A DNA stretch of 64,000 nt from Ceratorhiza oryzae-sativae (lineage: Eukaryota > Basidiomycota > Agaricomycetes > Cantharellales > Ceratobasidiaceae), in assembly GCA_030998015.1 (NCBI GenBank), contig JARWMV010000235.1:248001-312000 (forward strand), in the 5' to 3' direction. Numbering within the stretch: the stretch's first letter is position 1; each line of letters begins with the position of its first letter. Positions 12,621 through 23,333 of the stretch are shown here, piece after piece. The translations under genes were made by a program, and so were the position numbers. The notes under the pieces are model-generated. The model saw only the letters and a list, made by a program, of their open reading frames with translations. It was not told the DNA's origin and searched no databases.

Positions 12621-13518
12621 TCAAAGCTCGTACCCAGTACTAACATGGCAGCCAGGTTTGGTTTCCAACTCGCGTTGGATTGGATCTGCAAGGGCAGTAT
12701 TGACTTTTGTTCGGGCCCATTCTCGGGCGCCATTCGCAATTGTCTCTGGATGCCACAAGCGCAAAATGTCACTTGGCGGACCACCCCCAACGGCATCCAG
12801 CATAATACCGAGATGTGTAGCTTGAGCGCAGAGGTTGATGCGACCAGACTGCATCGAGTCCGTGTGCACTACAATGGATTCAACAACCTTGGGATGAAGT
12901 CATGTTTAGCGTATATGCGCGGATATCATCACGCCTCGCGTACCTCTCCGATCTGGTATTTCGAAAGGGTTGTTGCCGGAGTCGCCCTATTCGCCGAGCT
13001 TGTTCCCCATTGCCTCGTGGAAGCGGTTACTTGTGGCTGGGGGTATGACAGATACTCGTGGGCGAGTATCCCCCCTTGAATCTCGAAGCTGAGCTGATTC
13101 TCCAGGTCGTCCTGAATTTCGGGAACAAGGGTTACGTCGTGAAGCATAGCCGCCAGCCACATATTTTCTTCAAGCCCATGCTTTTTAGCATTCGCGACCG
13201 TCTCGGTGGGAAAAAGCCCTGGTCGAATCGAGCCATCAGCTAATACTTTCCAGGACTATTTCTGCTCTCACCTAGTTCAGGATCAAGCAACGCCGACGCG
13301 TAAAAGAAACTTCGGCGCGAGTGATTGTACAAGCCTGGAGTCAATATGTCTTTTGTCCATCGCGCTACCGACTCTGCCCAGGGTGTGTCGGGCACCTTGA
13401 TATCGAGGATACTAATCGGCCGGGTGCGGCTGTTGGTCGGCAGTTGGGCGAGGAGATCGTTCAAGGAGCGCTCGACGGAAGAGTCGATAAACTCGCGTTG
13501 CAGCGCTGGAATTACCAT
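12621..13518 (-). CDS. HD-domain protein, cyanamide hydratase-like
   Basis: Member of the HD metal-dependent hydrolase superfamily, closest in layout to fungal cyanamide hydratase-like proteins. Visible HD landmarks in order: a first His in LYNHSRRSFFYASALL, the HD pair in MWLAAMLHDV, the segment QLSFEIQGGILAHEYLS, and the HTD in VESIVVHTDSMQSGRINL. The C-terminus ends with IQRELETKPGCHVSTGYEL, which parallels the KPWCH-type tail of that family. A short intron (about 13238-13265) removes the stop after DPELGE, and another (GTACGC to AAG, about 12880-12935) joins KYQIGE to VVESIV. The start at 13518 is the first Met of the conserved block. Residues around the middle (ASTRQWGTSSANR) are atypical and may hide a further intron. 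Substrate is not predictable; cyanamide hydration is only the family label. Confidence 0.7.
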
Positions 13519-14089
13519 GTCTTCGGCAAGGAGGTTTGAGTGGGAAGAACGAGTCCAGGATTGTGAGGAACTGGCATTGGTTACTTGTCTACTTTATATA
13601 CACGGGATGGTCCTCTCCGCCCAGAATAGTTCTTTCTACCATAGGATGTCTAACCCGTAGCGTCTCGCGCTGGGCTAGGTGGGTGGTGGGGATGCGCACA
13701 CTCAGCACGAACGACTCTCGACGTGCCGGGTGGAATATCCGAGCCACTCGTGGGCGAAGATGATCAAGACACTGCCTTTTTTTTCTCTCAACTTGATAGT
13801 ACATCTCAGGGTGCTTGTGATCCATCTAGATATCGGCCAGACGTTGCGGATATGCGACGCGCGCCTTCGAGATGCTGATCTTACATAATTCGTGAGAGGA
13901 CCCTGGCGGGATCGTCGTTCCGCCTGCGGCTTGGCCTCAAGCGGGTGGTTGTCCCGTCAACGAATTATTGTCAAATAGTAGGCGCTTGGTTCATTTATAG
14001 TATATTCTAGATATCCAAGTTGGTGGCATGACACAATGAGATGGACACCTAGCGGGAGTGTGAGCCGACGGCCGGATTCTCCACCCAAT
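13519..14089. other. Intergenic region
   Basis: Lies between the HD-domain gene's 5' end and the M28 gene's 3' end, both on the minus strand. It should hold the promoter of the former and the 3' untranslated region of the latter. The minus frame at 13589-13825 has no recognisable domain. Confidence 0.4.
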
Positions 14090-15620
14090 CTACGCAGCAA
14101 CTTCCACAACCCAGGCCAATCCGGCCTTGACAAAATCAACACCCTTGTTAAAGTCTAGTTTATCAATGGTGTCGCCAGTGGTGTGACTGAAATCAAGAGT
14201 TAGCCGCAGAACATAACGCCGACCGCAAAGCTACATACTAGTTCGGGTTGAGGTTCTTGTCATTGGGCCCGTAAGAAGCGATGCATACAACTGGGTATCC
14301 CTGATCGTAGAACGAGTAGTGGTCGCTGCAGCCGTACTGGAAAACAGTGATTAACAGCACGCATAAGGGAATATCAACGACCTACACCACAGCTGACGCT
14401 CCGTCGCTCGGCGGTGGGCACATATGCCTGGACGACGTTGGTCATATGCGTGCTCATTGCGCTCACGGGATCGGACAGAACGGTGATTGTGCTAGACTTG
14501 CCCGAGTTGCTCGACGTAGCTGGCTGATAGCCTGCCAACATAGGAAAACCGTCAGCTGCGGGGAAGAAGGGGGCTCGGAAACACTGACCGATCATCTCGA
14601 AATCGAGCATACCACGGACAGTCTTGCCGGCCGATTTGTACGAGGCAGCAAGTGCCTTGGATCCAAGCAAACCACCCTCTTCGCCGGCATAGGCGTGTGC
14701 TTCGATCGCGTATGTTCCTTGATAGTTATTGGCCTTGAGAATGCGCATGATAGCCATGATAACCGCCACACCAGAGGCGTCTGGACTCATATAGTTTAGG
14801 CCATGTTCGAGTGCGTTGGTTTAATGCTCACCGTCGTCTGCACCCGGTGCCTTGGTCGATGGGGTTTGGCTGGTGGAATCCAAGTGAGCGCCAAGGATGA
14901 CGATGCCGGCGCTCGCGCTCCCAGACTTGGCCTCGATGCGGCCGACCACGTTTGGCTGGCTGAACGAATTGGTGACCAGTTTGGACTGAGAAGCGCCGAG
15001 CCAGTTCGCGAATTGAGACTGGATCCAGTTGGCGGGCGCTTATGGAAAAAGCTTAGCGTGAATCGATCAACGGCCGAGTTTAGGCTTGACTCACCGGCCG
15101 CGTTTGTGCTTCGGTAATAGCGTGTTGCGTACGCAGTAGATAGTTGGTTCACGTACGATTTGATCTCGGAAGCGGTCACCATCGCCAACATGGGTGTCAA
15201 TTCCGGGTGGGCTGATGGGTTCGGAGTGGGATAGTTTGGTGCGGTGACCGCCAGGACCTTGGATTGAGCGGAGGACTCGGGAGAATCGGTGATATCGACG
15301 AATCCGGCACCCCAGAGCTTGCGGGCGTAGCGTCCTTGCAACTGTTCGATGGCCTCGTCTGAGATTTTGGTGGCGGTCATGATTGAAACGTTCACGAGCG
15401 ACCTTCGCGCGGCTTGCAGAGAGTCGGCCGAGAGCGGCCGAGGCAAAGCGGGGGCGGTGCGTAGAGCTTCAATAGCTGCGATGGGCAGTCTTTCGACATG
15501 GTCTGGCGAGAACTGGATGGTGCGCACAGAGAGGTCATCAAAACCAGAAGCGACGGCAGGTGCGCCAAGCACACCCAGTGCGACAGATAGTAGCAGTGGC
15601 GTCGTAGGGAACATATCCAC
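14090..15620 (-). CDS. Secreted M28 family leucine aminopeptidase
   Basis: Zinc exopeptidase that trims N-terminal residues from peptides outside the cell. The start at 15620 gives a signal peptide (LLLSVALGVLGAPAVASG). Six exons fit: 15620-15095, 15038-14832, about 14785-14589, 14531-14386, 14336-14239 and 14186-14090. Metal ligands of the M28 family are visible in order: His and Asp in ILGAHLDS, Asp in GADDDG, the Glu pair in EEGGLLGS, Asp in LDFEMIG, and His in GCSDHYSF. The protein ends HTTGDTIDKLDF...VVEVAA at a TAG (14090-14092). The junction near 14786-14831 does not keep frame with a standard acceptor; the region beside the metal ligand reads SPDASG instead of the usual Gly-rich loop, so a one-base error or an unusual splice is possible. 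The rest is in frame. Confidence 0.88.
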
Positions 15621-16192
15621 GGGTGGCGGGCACGGCGAAAGCGGCGGTCGGCCTCATCTCGGGGGCAGTTATATAGCGGGCTCAGCCTGGGGGAGAAGGG
15701 AGGGGTGGTGTGGATCAGTGACGCGATCCCGTGACCGAAGCATGCTTTTGCGTGTGGAGAAGCACGATTCTTCCCGCTTCTTGCCAAGCTAGCGGCAAGA
15801 ACTGTCATAGAGCATGCGGGACGTGCGATCTCATGGCGGGTAACCGAGTGCCCCAGGTGGATAAGCCGTGTGGTCGACAGAGGTCGAATGCCCAGATTCG
15901 GTATTCAGAATCCCCTGCTCGAATCTAGACCGTGTGGGCACATAGGATTATTAACACTTAGTGTCCAGATTTAAAAGCGTGGCCGAACGTCCCGGTGTAC
16001 ATTCCATAACCATGCGAGTGACGAGCGTTGCGTACCAACGGTCATCCGTGTTATTAATCGCCAATAATGAACGGAACAGCAGAGATAAAGACAACGGCTA
16101 TCCAGGGTGTTCAAGCACAGTATCATTCGTAAACCAATTACAAGCCTCGCTTCGATATAAAGAAAGTCTGCGATAACCCCTGGAGTGCAGTC
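15621..16192. other. Intergenic region, promoter side of the aminopeptidase gene
   Basis: About 570 bp between the start of the M28 gene and the stop of the C2H2 gene, both on the minus strand. No open frame here matches a family. Confidence 0.4.
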
Positions 16193-17570
16193 TTATTGCG
16201 CTTGAGGTGACGGTGTTGTCTGAGTTTGCGTCTGTGTCTGCGGCGCGGGCGGGACCTGCGTCTGTAATCCTAGATCAGGATCATCTAGGTTGGCCTTCAA
16301 ATGCTCCAGTGTGTTATCGTCATCGTACGAGTCCGCGTACGTGTACTGGCTCATCATCCGATCCGGTGTCGGGGTAACGTTTGTGGTGGACTGAGTGTTT
16401 CCAGGTGGCGTCTTTAGCTCGGCAGAGTGTTCTCTAGACGCGGGCTTCGAAGGGTGTAGCTCCCCGACGACTGAACGAGATTCTATACGTAGACCTGGCG
16501 ATACGCGTCGAGGCGCTGTTGTGGGAGGTTGACGTCCTGGTGTCGAGATGTGCAATCCTGGTTGTCCACGCGCGCGTCCACGCAAGAGCCCACGCCTAGG
16601 CTTTGTGCCCCGTGCGCTCGAGGTTGCAGCAGTTGCCACTTCTGATGGTTCAGTGCGAAGTTTCTGCGCAGCAGGAGGTGATCCCCGATCATCGTGGTTC
16701 ACGTTGATTTCCTTCTCCCGCGCTGAGTTTCGGGCCTTCTCCAGTTCGGCCTCTTTGGCCTTTAGCTCTTTCTCCCTCTCTTGGATCATCTTGGCGGTCG
16801 AAGGAGATGCAGGTAGCGGTTCGTATCGGGCACCGGTAAACTCGTCCGCAGGCGGAGAGGAAGACAACTGAGAGAATGAGCTGCGACGTTTGCGCCGGGG
16901 AGTACGAGGTCCAACCGAGGAACCTCGACCGGTTGGAACCGCTGGAGGGCTAGATACCGGCACCAAAAAGTCCGTTGGAGGGGTCGGGCTGTCGTTTTCA
17001 AGTTCGTCGATGGGTATATCGTTTGTTGCGAGTATTTGGGGGGATATGGGCGGAGTCGGAGAGCCAGGAGGGGGTGAACTAGATGGCATCAGGATGTCGC
17101 CGTCATCGTCGACTGTCTGTTCCGGATGTTCGACAGGCGGTGTGGCTGGAGGGCTCTGAATCGCGGACGCGGCAGTAGGATTTTCGGGGCTTGGTTCTTG
17201 TTGAGACGTGGTGTCATGGGCCAAGGTGGGTTGTGGCTGTTCTTGCGCTAACGGATTCGACTCGGGTGTTTGATGAGGCGGTTCATCTGAAGCGACCAGT
17301 GGTTGCGTTGTAGGCACATATCCCGGTATTAGACGAGACGCGACTTCTTCTATACGTTCATGAACAGCGATTATTTCCATATGTTAGACGAGGAACGCGG
17401 CTGTACTTGCCTTGTGTGAAGCCTTCAGCCCGCAACATGGCAGCGGCGTTCCTCTTCGTCGTTGGTCTCATACTGAGTAGATGTTCGGCTTTTACGTGAT
17501 CAACCAGCTCGTTGTGCGTTTTGAAAACATTTCGACACCACTCCCACCGACAACCATGTATACTCGCCAT
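16193..17570 (-). CDS. C2H2 zinc-finger protein with long disordered tail
   Basis: Two exons give a continuous 438-residue protein. Exon 1 (17570-17411) encodes one C2H2 finger: CRWEWCRNVFKTHNELVDHV with the second His in KAEH, a spacing seen in Gli/Zic-type fingers. Exon 2 (17349-16193) encodes Pro/Ser-rich disorder, a charged coiled-coil (KMIQEREKELKAKEAELEKA, near residues 240-265), an Arg/Gly-rich patch (RRGLLRGRARGQ) and a Gln-Thr repeat tail. The intron keeps frame only if a GC donor (AG followed by GCAAGT) is used; the GT four bases later does not. The finger and basic patch suggest a nuclear nucleic-acid-binding role, but I do not recognise an orthologue. Confidence 0.75.
17350..17410 (-). 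other. GC-AG intron in the C2H2 gene
   Basis: The 61-bp intron starts GCAAGT and ends TATAG. With this donor the exon lengths (160 and 1157) sum to 439 codons; the nearby GTACAG donor breaks the frame. Confidence 0.7.
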
Positions 17571-18480
17571 TTTATGAAACTGGAGAAACGAGTTTGGGAA
17601 GTAAGGTATTAAATTTCCACGTGACCGGCCTTGAACATGATACAAACAAACGCAGCGTATATGCCTGGACTATTTGCATCCTGAAGGGATCGTGTCGGGC
17701 TATACACCTCGCCCGCTAGATTATATCGTTTCCGCTCAGCTACCTCTCTAGTGAAATTTCCAATAAATTAATTTCATCCCCACATGAAAACTCGGCACTG
17801 TGAGACTCGTATTGAAACGCTCCCAAGTCAATAGTGCGGCTCGCAGATCAACATCATTGCGCCGCGATTGATCAGGTTTGAAGTGCGAGAATTAAGCGAG
17901 GGTAACCAAAGATTTTGACTGTGCATTTTATCAGCTAGCGGTCGTGATATACGTCATTAGTGGACCTGAGGAGCCATGCGACCGAAGGTATTACTGCGAC
18001 GATCGTATATGTTCGCTGGATGACGTTTTTCAAATTCTCGACGGTTGTTTTTCGATGGCCACAAACTTTTGACAACCACCACGCGCAAGGTACGGAAAGA
18101 ACGAGCCAACTTGTTTAGGGGGGTAACCGGGTTATCTGCCGCTTCAGGGGAACTCGGAAAGATAACCCGCAAAGGTGAAGCACCGGCTCAGCGGCGGAAA
18201 CAGGCGCACTTGCGACTGCGCGGTCTTTGTGGACACACCGGCACAGATAGATGGCTTTCCACATTTGGCACAGCACTCACGTGACTATATGCGCCCGTTG
18301 GGCCTTGCTCATCGCTCATGCCCAACCTTTTTTTTTTTTTGCTTTTGGACCACCGGAGGGGGCATATAATCATGGTTGGGGGTGCTGGGATGCTCTTGAC
18401 CTGCCATCATCCTTTAACCAACTATGTTCCTCCAAAGGGTTTTGGCAGTGTTTTCGACTCTTGCATCTTTTCTCTCCACT
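17571..18480. other. Intergenic region between divergent genes
   Basis: Lies between the C2H2 gene (-) and the candidate membrane protein (+), so it likely holds both promoters. A T-run sits at about 18328-18340, with a TATA-like GCATATAATCATGG near 18361. No coding potential recognised. Confidence 0.4.
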
Positions 18481-19764
18481 ATGATGACCGCGCCGGCACT
18501 AATCCCCGCTGCAGACTGGACGAGGATACCGTGAGTGTTCGTCGTCATTGCGGGTTTGGACCGTGGGATGACGTACCATTCGCCCTAGCCTTGTTTAAGG
18601 GTGTTATCCTATGCGGTTCCGCTAGGGCGGTATGTGTGGAGGTCAACCATACGTGCTTGGGGCTGGGGCGCGGCTTCGAGTTCCGTCGTGCGTAGTCAAA
18701 AGCACAATAGGTTTTACGGTGGGCGCCCTGCACCGAACCACTTGTGTACCCCTCCCCCTTCCATGCTGGGACTGCCGGCGCCGACGCATTTGGTGGAGCT
18801 GCCGGCGTCACCCCTATTCCCGACCCTCCTGGCACCTCGGCGTCTTCTCACCCTCCCGGCACCGGTAGTCGTCCAGATATCGACGCTGCTGGGTGGCTGG
18901 GCGTATCCGACATTATTCTCCCCCCCGCCGTTCCTCTCGCTTCCAGCCCGTGCGTTCGAGCGGCCTCGACATAGGCCAATCTCACCCTCGATGCACGCAC
19001 GGGTTGGGAGCTCAACAATATTTTCCCGGACTCGCCGGTATCGTGTATCTGGACGCTGCCCGAAGTAATTGAAGAGTCCGCCAATGGATCTGCTCGAGGG
19101 TTTCTCACTCTGGCCAAGTCGCTACCCGATGTTTGGGAGCATGCAGTGGCGGCGGTGATCGTACTTGTGGTGCTTTATAGCCTGAGCGAGTTTCGGGCCG
19201 TCACGTGTATGAGTTAGTTCGTTACTAATGCGGACGACTCAGCTTTTGACCTGATCTGACATCTCTTGTCCGAGGACAACATTGGAGGCATGTGGCCGCT
19301 GCCCAGGGCTTGCTCGGTGGCACTGGTATCCGTAAGGAAGTTGGTATGTATTCTATGATTGTATATGATTGTCGGCAATAATTGATTAGATGTGTTAGCC
19401 TCGCACGTTTCAGCTGCGTGGGATCTGCTGGCAGGTAAGTGTATGCATCGTAAATGAGCCATGCTATTTACCGACGACTGTCAACTCAAATATATTAGAT
19501 TATTGGGACAAAAATGGCCGCATAATGGACCCGCTGGAGATGACGCGGCCCGACCCAACCGACGCACTTGGCCGCTCTATCAAGCCCCAGCAACTCTTGG
19601 ACAACGAGGAGTCCAATGTGCCTCCACCAGGTGACCTGGCCTCCCTCCCGCCTCTCACCCCATCTCAACAGTTTGCTCCGGCCACCTTGTCCGCTCCATC
19701 CGCCCCGGCTGCCGCAACCATCTCTTGTCCACCCCAACCACCTTGTCTGTCTCGTCTGCCTTAA
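18481..19764 (+). CDS. Unrecognised single-span membrane protein candidate
   Basis: A probable start at 18481 (MMTAPALIPAADWTRIP) runs into a GTGAGT donor. Coding-like sequence resumes near 18710 with a Gly/Pro/Ala-rich segment. After an in-frame TAG at 18972 the same frame continues with ANLTLDARTGWELNNIFPDS, ANGSARGFLTLAKSLPDVW and a hydrophobic helix (AVAAVIVLVVLYSLSEF). Short exons follow near 19260-19340 and 19390-19435. The last, 19498-19764, reads YWDKNGRIMDPLEM and then a Pro-rich tail. The shape suggests a type I membrane protein with a short cytoplasmic tail. The internal stop means either an unseen small intron, a sequence error or a decayed gene. No family recognised. Confidence 0.35.
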
Positions 19765-20340
19765 CCATCCTGACCACCCAGCTGCCCTGTCCGTCCCGCT
19801 AGACCCCTCATCTCTCGGAAGGGGTTCAGACACTGGATCATGCGTGCAGCCTGGGTCAACAGTGGTTATCCTGAAGACTCAGGAGCTGTCGATCCAGGCC
19901 CTGTTCTCCTCTCCTCTCTTTCTCTTTCCCTCCGTTTCATATGGTTTTGTATAATTGTCTCTAGTTTGTGCTCGATTTAGACAACCTGTGTATATGCCCG
20001 TGCGGTGCTTTCCCCTTCCGTCCACACATTCTCGTCTCCAGAATATTCACGGCGGTTTTCACCAGAACTCCATAACTGCGTTTGAGTAAACGCCGCTTGA
20101 GGCTCTCATGATCTGAGGCTCTCACTTTATGCCTAACCCAACCTTGGTAAGACTGGCAACGATAGGTCTCGCTGCAGACCATTCGACTTGGCATGAAACT
20201 CTATTTAGTATCTAAACCATTGTATTATCCGCTCGAAATTGAATATGGGTATGAATGAGGGTGCATAGCAGCCGGAACCATGGCCGTTGGATGGCATAAG
20301 GGGAGAGCTACAAGGAGGCGAGCTCCAGGTGAGATATCGC
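19765..20340. other. Convergent 3' region
   Basis: Lies between two genes pointing at each other (the membrane protein candidate and pseudokinase A). Only untranslated or intergenic sequence is seen. Confidence 0.4.
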
Positions 20341-22867
20341 CTATTGGCGCTGTCGCTTGGCCCGCTCCTCGGCTTCCACTTTTTCAATCGCGTCGAGCTC
20401 ATCGATGACCTTGTCAATAGTTGGGCGATCTTCCGGATTCATATTCCAGCAGCTCTGAAGGAGTGACCACATCATGTCGGGCTGAGGGGAGTATTTTCGA
20501 AATTCAGGATGGTCAGACTCCTTGGGTAAGCGTCCGGCAGTGATTTCGTTTGGTACATCACGCTCCCTAATTTTATGATACGGTTGTTGCCCAGAGATTA
20601 GCTATGGGGATGTTTCATTAGAATAACTAACATGGAAGACGAAATCGCTTACCTCGAGGGCAGTCATAGCCCTATAAGGTCATAACATAAACTAAAGTCA
20701 GTTGATATCCGGTGAAATATTTTAGATTAATTACTGACCATGACCAAATGTCACCGGGAGGGTTCAGAGGGGGGTCCGACGGGTGATCCACCAACTCTGG
20801 AGCCTGTGCACAATGTATTTTAGAAAGACAGTTGCCTCGGGTTAGACGAGGCAATACATACCATCCACGCGTACAGGGGGGTTTTTCCTGACATTTCAAT
20901 CTGTTTTCCATCGAGGGAAAGTGACTAGATAGAGTGGTGGTCAAACAATTACCCAGGGCTTCATAGTCTTGGTTACCTTGGTCAGCGCAAAACCATTGAT
21001 GCACGCCAAGCCATCCTCCTTGATCAGTACATTTTCCCCACGCATACTGGCGTGAACGCATGGCGGGGCTCTTTTGTGCAAGTACCGTATCCCTAAAGCA
21101 GCTTGTTTGATCTGAAAGCAACAAGTTAATACAAGTGTCAAGGCTAGACGGTGGACTTTAGCCTACAATTTGTAAAATATCCGTAGGCGCGTTGTTCTTT
21201 TTCCGCTTTTTGAGGTAGTTAACCTTGGTGGAGGATTTCAGTTGAAGCTCGCAGAAAAATGAACATCAACCTACAGCGTTTCCGCGGGCCATCCAGGGTG
21301 ACACGAAATAGCTATCAGATTGTTACACAATCAGTGGGTCTCGTATCCTAGGTGACCAAGGGACTCACAATTGAATTCGATCATCGCCATCAGCAGTGTC
21401 TTTGATAAGTTGCATGTTAACACCATAGCACTCGAGAATTGTTTCGTGCTGAAACGACCTCCAAAGCCCGGCATGTCTTATCATCCTTTGAACGAATTTC
21501 ATGCCTTCTCCGTTAGTGGTGATGGTTTCACAATAGGTCTTCATCGCTACTCTCTCGCCACTGGGCGCGATGAAAGCTCTGTATACCTGGAAAGTGATGC
21601 CATGGCTTATCTGAAAGAGGTCGCGGTCGTATATCCGTCCCTTCAGTACAAATGAATCCATAGGCTCGTAGCCTAATAGGTTCTTGATATGCCGTTTGAA
21701 CTCCAAATTGTCGACTTGTTCGATGTTGCGGGAATCAGGATTTTGCTGAGGCTTAGGGGAGAAGCTAGTTCAGCGAATACTTTTTTTGGGTTGGAATAAG
21801 ACTCACCGCGAGCCGGGTTAGCATCTCATGCATTTGATCGACCTTCTCGACTATCCGCTGCTGCTTGATTGCCTTGGTGCCAACATTTTTCAATAAGCCA
21901 TGAAAGTTGGATTCAAGCAGCACTTTTACATACCTGGAGTGCAGCGTAATCACGCTCAAGAGCCTTTTCAAGTTTTACAAGTTTGATATGCGCACTCTTT
22001 CGTCGTTCAAGATCTCTAGAACCACACCATTTATTGGTGAAGTAATTAATGTCTCCAACGTCTCTGAAATATCTTGTAAGTTTAGCTCGACTAACAGGGG
22101 ACCGCCTTACTGGCGTATTCTTGCAAGTTCATGGTCAAACGCAGGCGTCGTCACGGTGTTGGGTGGTATCTGTTGCAAGATTTGCGATATCACTTCGCAT
22201 CGACTCTTGAGTGATGGTAATCTGTCACTGCGCACCGATGATCAATACCGAATCAAGAGGGTGCGAGCTGTGCGAGACTTACTTGAGCTCGTCGTTATGG
22301 CTCATTTTTTCAGTAATGTGATTCACAGAGCCTTGAACAGCTCGAATAAGGGCCGACCCAGAAGACTCTCCACTTGATGTTCCCTGTGCAGCTTGAGCCG
22401 CGTTTGGGCTTGCCTGATAGGTAGACGAGGAAGCGAAATTTGCGAGCTGTGAACTCTGAATGGTTGGGGCTACGATTCGGGAAGCATTAAATTCTATTAC
22501 CATACACACCATTTTAAACTTACCAAGATCAGAAAGCGCAGTGACCGCCTCTTTCACTGTTTGAACTCAGTCAACTTTGACTCCGATTCATCCCAACTAT
22601 TGGCAACTCACTCCTCGCTCCAACCATAGCCTCCTCAGCTGGGTTGATACGCTAGGATTCAGTAGCTCTGAGATAGAGCTGAGCTACCCTCACCTTTTTG
22701 TCGTTTTCGTGCCAACCTCGCCTCCTCCATTTTTTGAGAGAATGGGTCTACCGCATTCGCTAATCAAACGTCGTTTAGTGCTATCTTGTGGTTTGTTATC
22801 TGTCGCACTGTGACTTACCCTTGGGGAGTTCGTCTCGTTGCTTGTCAAGCAATCCCCAGAAACTCAT
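20341..22867 (-). CDS. TKL-like pseudokinase A with N-terminal helical region
   Basis: Starts at 22867 (MSFWGLLDKQRDELPK) and ends at a TAG (20341-20343), in about 15 small exons. The N-terminal half (about 22870-21790) is predicted helical and Ser/Thr/Ala-rich in the middle, with short amphipathic exons (ANAVDPFSQKMEEA; KEAVTALSDLG; SRCEVISQILQQIP; KLVKLEKALERDYAALQ). The C-terminal half is a kinase fold: the Lys of VAMK near 21545, APELV, GDIWSWS, and a final NPEDRPTIDKVIDELD. The catalytic HRD is HAS (21046-21054) and DFG is NGF (20989-20997); the glycine loop (ISHGITFQVY) also lacks GxGxxG. Catalysis is therefore unlikely, while structural residues are kept. It is paralogous to the gene at 46747-49375 and divergent from Zn2Cys6 regulator A. 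A signalling or switch role is inferred. Confidence 0.75.
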
Positions 22868-23333
22868 TATGAGCCTAGTTTCACGGAAGAGCTAGAATGA
22901 AGATGACAATGCCGAATAGATGGAATGGGAATGAGAAAGATTGGCTTCAGTTAATGCATTGTTTTCATTGTAGCAGGCTATATATGTGTTGTCACAGCCT
23001 GAGTCGAATTGTCGGCGCAAAGCATTATCACACAGGAACTTGACAGAACAAGGGAGCGATTACTGGTCACCTAGCAACAAGAAACAGAATTACAGTTCCC
23101 AAATACGCAAAATTAAGGACAAGAGTCTGGAACGCATAATAGATATCATATTTCAGCTAACACATCTAGTGGTTGACAACGAGCGTGAGACAGCCACGGG
23201 TGATCGGCGCTTCCGTTTGTTTGTTCGTACAAGCGCCGAGTTGTCAAATGGGAACGAGACAAACAAACGGAACAGACTCCCGCCAGATCAGCATAACCCA
23301 GGGAAATCGCCTTTTCTCGCTGCATACAATCAG
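22868..23333. promoter_or_regulatory. Shared promoter region of the divergent pseudokinase A / regulator A pair
   Basis: The two start codons face away from each other across 466 bp, so both promoters must fit here. I see no clear TATA box. Co-regulation is possible but not shown by sequence. Confidence 0.4.

Noticed and set aside
12645..13079. 144-residue open frame on the plus strand
   Set aside because: Antisense to the HD-domain gene, whose motifs and splice sites are clear on the other strand.
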